Below, in pieces: positions 62,219-64,000 of a stretch of 64,000 bases of DNA. The position numbers were made by a program, and so were the translations under genes. The notes beneath the pieces are model-generated. The model had not been told where the DNA came from. It saw nothing but the letters and a program-made list of their open reading frames with translations, and searched no databases. How positions within the stretch are numbered: position 1 is the first letter of the stretch; the number at the start of each line of letters is the position of its first letter. This DNA comes from Flavobacteriales bacterium. Its GTDB lineage: Bacteria; Bacteroidota; Bacteroidia; Flavobacteriales_F; PHOS-HE28. Where the stretch lies: positions 768,640 to 832,639 of the forward strand of contig CP129489.1 of assembly GCA_030584065.1 (NCBI GenBank). Direction: 5' to 3'.

Positions 62219-63472
62219 TCAGGCCCGGCCGAGCTCCAGCACGGTGATCTCCGGTGGCATGCCCACGCGCCCCGGGAAGCCGATGAAGCCGAAGCCGCGG
62301 TTCACATAGAGCTGCTGGTCGCCCTCGGCGTAGAGGCCCGCCCAGTGCTTGTACACCCATTGCGCAGGGCTGTAGGTGGTGCCGCCCAGCTTCACGCCCA
62401 GTTGCGCGCCGTGCGTATGGCCGCTCAGCGTCAGGTCGATTCCCGTGCCTAGCACCTGGTGCTCCCAGTGCGTGGGGTCATGGCTCAGCAGGATGCGGAA
62501 GGGCAGGTTCTCGGTCCCGCGAAGGGTCTTCGCAAGGTCTCCGTACTGCTGGAAACGGTGCCCCCAGTTCTGGACGCCGAGCACGGCCAGCTGCTGCCCA
62601 TCCCGCTCCAGCACCGCGTGCTCGTCGAGCAGCAGCCGGAAGCCCATCTCCGCGTGGATGCGCTTGAGACGCTCGAGGTTGGCCACCTTGGCCTCAGGGC
62701 TGTCCCACTTCGGGTAGTCGCTGTAATCGTGATTCCCTAGGATGGAGAACTTGCCCAGCGGCGCCTGCAGTCGCGCGAGCTCCTCGATGAAGGGCTCGGC
62801 CTCCTCGGCGAAATCGTTCACCAGGTCGCCGGTGAAGACGATGATATCGGGTTGCTCCGCGTTGATGAGGTCCACGCCGTGGCGCACGATGCTCAGGTCG
62901 CCGCCATAACTGCCCAGGTGCATGTCGCTGATCTGGGCCACGCGCAGGCCGTTGAAGGCCTCCGGCAGTCGGCCACTCGTCACCGGCACGCGGGCCAGGT
63001 TGAAGTTGCGGCGGCCCTTGGTGACGCCGTAGAGCACGCCGGCGAAGGGCACCACGGAGATGACCAGGCCCAGTTGGCTCAGGAAGCGGGCGCGGCCGAT
63101 GCCTTCGCCGGGCGCATCCACCGGGCCGGGGGTGAGCTTGTCCCAGGCCCAGCGCACCAGGTGCAGGAGGTCATCGAGTGCATGGAAGACCACCATTACC
63201 AGCTTGGGCAGGAAGAAGAGCAGGAAGAGCGCCACCATGCTGAAGGCGAAGCTGTGGTCGCGGCGGGCCTCGGGGTCGCGGAAGTTGAAGCCCACATAGA
63301 GGACCATGCCCAGCAGGCCGATGCTGATGACCCAGTAGAGGAAGCGCACGATCCGCCGCAGCACGATGCTGTGCTGGGCGAGCGCCGTATTCACACCTTT
63401 GTAGGCATAGAGGTCGATGGCGATGAGCACCAGCAGGAAGACCAGGAAGTTGCGCAGGGCGGCGGGAGACAT
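62219..63472 (-). CDS. Membrane metallophosphoesterase, YkuE/YaeI type
   Basis: A 417-residue protein with four N-terminal membrane helices (about 5-25, 38-58, 70-92 and 130-150) and a calcineurin-like phosphoesterase domain. The metal motifs are complete: RVAQISDMHLGSY, VFTGDLVND, ILGNHDYSD, LLSHDPTHW and LSGHTHGAQLG. YkuE-like proteins act on the outer face of the inner membrane, and LpxG-like homologues process UDP-diacylglucosamine. The start at 63472 has a TACCTTCG element 5 nt upstream. It is convergent with the HMG-CoA lyase gene. Confidence 0.92.
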   Translation of the reverse strand: MSPAALRNFLVFLLVLIAIDLYAYKGVNTALAQHSIVLRRIVRFLYWVISIGLLGMVLYVGFNFRDPEARRDHSFAFSMVALFLLFFLPKLVMVVFHALDDLLHLVRWAWDKLTPGPVDAPGEGIGRARFLSQLGLVISVVPFAGVLYGVTKGRRNFNLARVPVTSGRLPEAFNGLRVAQISDMHLGSYGGDLSIVRHGVDLINAEQPDIIVFTGDLVNDFAEEAEPFIEELARLQAPLGKFSILGNHDYSDYPKWDSPEAKVANLERLKRIHAEMGFRLLLDEHAVLERDGQQLAVLGVQNWGHRFQQYGDLAKTLRGTENLPFRILLSHDPTHWEHQVLGTGIDLTLSGHTHGAQLGVKLGGTTYSPAQWVYKHWAGLYAEGDQQLYVNRGFGFIGFPGRVGMPPEITVLELGRA

Positions 63473-63477
63473 GGGGG

Positions 63478-63485
63478 CGAAGGTA
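63478..63485 (-). promoter_or_regulatory. Putative -7 promoter element directly before the phosphoesterase gene
   Basis: Minus-strand TACCTTCG, 5 nt before the ATG at 63472, implying a leaderless mRNA. Confidence 0.45.
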
Positions 63486-63500
63486 CCGGCGCGCGAAGGG

Positions 63501-64000
63501 CTACCGGCTCGGCGGGCGCAGCATCAGCTCGGACCATGCCGGGCCGCGCTCGAAGCGCTTGATGGTGCTGAAGCCTAGCGCCGCCAGTTCCGTGCGCCGC
63601 TCGCTGCCCGACGAGTAGTCCACGATGGCGTAGCGGGTATCCGCGTCGAGCTGATTGCTCACGTGGGTGAATGCGCGGCCTTGGCTGAGGTAGCCCGCCA
63701 ACGGGTCGGAGAGGTAGCTCACGTCCATGAACGAGCCATGGATCGATTCATCCTGCAGGCCCTCCGATTCCAGATAGGCCGCCATCTCCTGGTGCACAGC
63801 GATGGCTTCCCGATAGGCTAGCCGGCAATCGCCCACGGCGCCATCGCGGCCGATATGCAGGGCGATGACCAGCACGAACGGCAGCGGCAGCAGGGCTTCA
63901 AGCCTGGGCAGCCAGCCGCGCGCGGCGAGCGCGATGGCACCGGTGGCGCCGACCGCGATGAACGGCGTCATCGCCACCAGGTACCGGTCGGTGTAGAAGT
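63501..64000 (-). CDS. GT39-like membrane protein, C-terminal part (runs off window)
   Basis: Only the last 165 or so codons are in the window; the reading frame is open to position 64000. The visible N-terminal piece reads FYTDRYLVAMTPFIAVG, then a hydrophobic helix and a second one (LEALLPLPFVLVIALHI), followed by a soluble C-terminal domain (residues with SEGLQDESIHGSFMDVSYLS and FTHVSNQLDADTRYAIVDY). The DRYLVAMTP pattern recurs as DRYLVYAAP in the protein at 22752-24158, so this is probably the same class of glycosyltransferase. Function unknown. Confidence 0.72.
   Translation of the reverse strand, partial: FYTDRYLVAMTPFIAVGATGAIALAARGWLPRLEALLPLPFVLVIALHIGRDGAVGDCRLAYREAIAVHQEMAAYLESEGLQDESIHGSFMDVSYLSDPLAGYLSQGRAFTHVSNQLDADTRYAIVDYSSGSERRTELAALGFSTIKRFERGPAWSELMLRPPSR

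Overview
The window reads as chromosomal DNA of a high-GC member of the Bacteroidota, probably a Flavobacteriia-like lineage known mainly from environmental or wastewater genomes. GC content looks well above 60 percent by eye and was not computed. The placement rests on eight secreted proteins with type IX secretion (T9SS) C-terminal domains (types A and B), a PorE-like TPR / beta-propeller / OmpA protein, Bacteroidota-only conserved small proteins, a primary sigma factor of the short Bacteroidota type at the left edge, and recurrent promoter elements of the TAnnTTTG class in place of Shine-Dalgarno sequences. No rRNA, tRNA, CRISPR array, insertion sequence or prophage was seen.

Layout. 1-6309: 5' end of rpoD (partial), an HtrA/DegP protease, hisS, a small lipoprotein, a solitary hutH with an alpha/beta hydrolase. 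6397-12462: a 2021-residue secreted PKD-repeat protein with a type B sorting domain. 12465-15656: voltage-gated K+ channel with a C-terminal zinc ribbon, GlcD-type FAD oxidase, and a CarH/LitR-like B12-binding MerR regulator. 15809-24158: DUF4397 protein with a 201-bp perfect internal repeat, a secreted CotH-kinase protein, an S9 peptidase and a GT39-like membrane glycosyltransferase. 24182-31140: GNAT acetyltransferase, M42 aminopeptidase, PorE-like protein, a large BNR-repeat T9SS cargo protein, and MnmD. 31141-32252: a lower-quality stretch with a DUF4241 lipoprotein and decayed-looking sequence. 32307-41058: long-form ispH, Omp28-like cargo, a PadR-PspC pair, a second GT39-like protein, and ettA. 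41162-44860: HAD phosphatase, Tll0287-like haem protein, and a RelE-type toxin-antitoxin pair lying between intact acs and a diverged copy of the acs 3' end. 45026-54159: possible small gene with terminator, beta-helix protein, three-repeat cargo protein, M14 carboxypeptidase, GreA-like and Tudor/CarD-like proteins, fabG, a membrane protein and a YdcF-like protein. 54160-58055: two paralogous secreted trypsin-like proteases. 58247-64000: uvrB and pyrD divergent from a 38-bp gap, HMG-CoA lyase, metallophosphoesterase, and a third GT39-like protein (partial).

Two themes link the genes. First, the secretome: signal peptides plus T9SS C-terminal domains recur on proteins for adhesion, proteolysis and unknown surface tasks. 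Second, promoter architecture: elements matching [TC]AnnTT[TC]G lie upstream of many genes, and in at least eight cases end only 4-9 nt before the start codon, which suggests leaderless or nearly leaderless mRNAs. The most unusual locus is the acs / toxin-antitoxin / acs-remnant arrangement. All function calls come from reading motifs; no database search was run.
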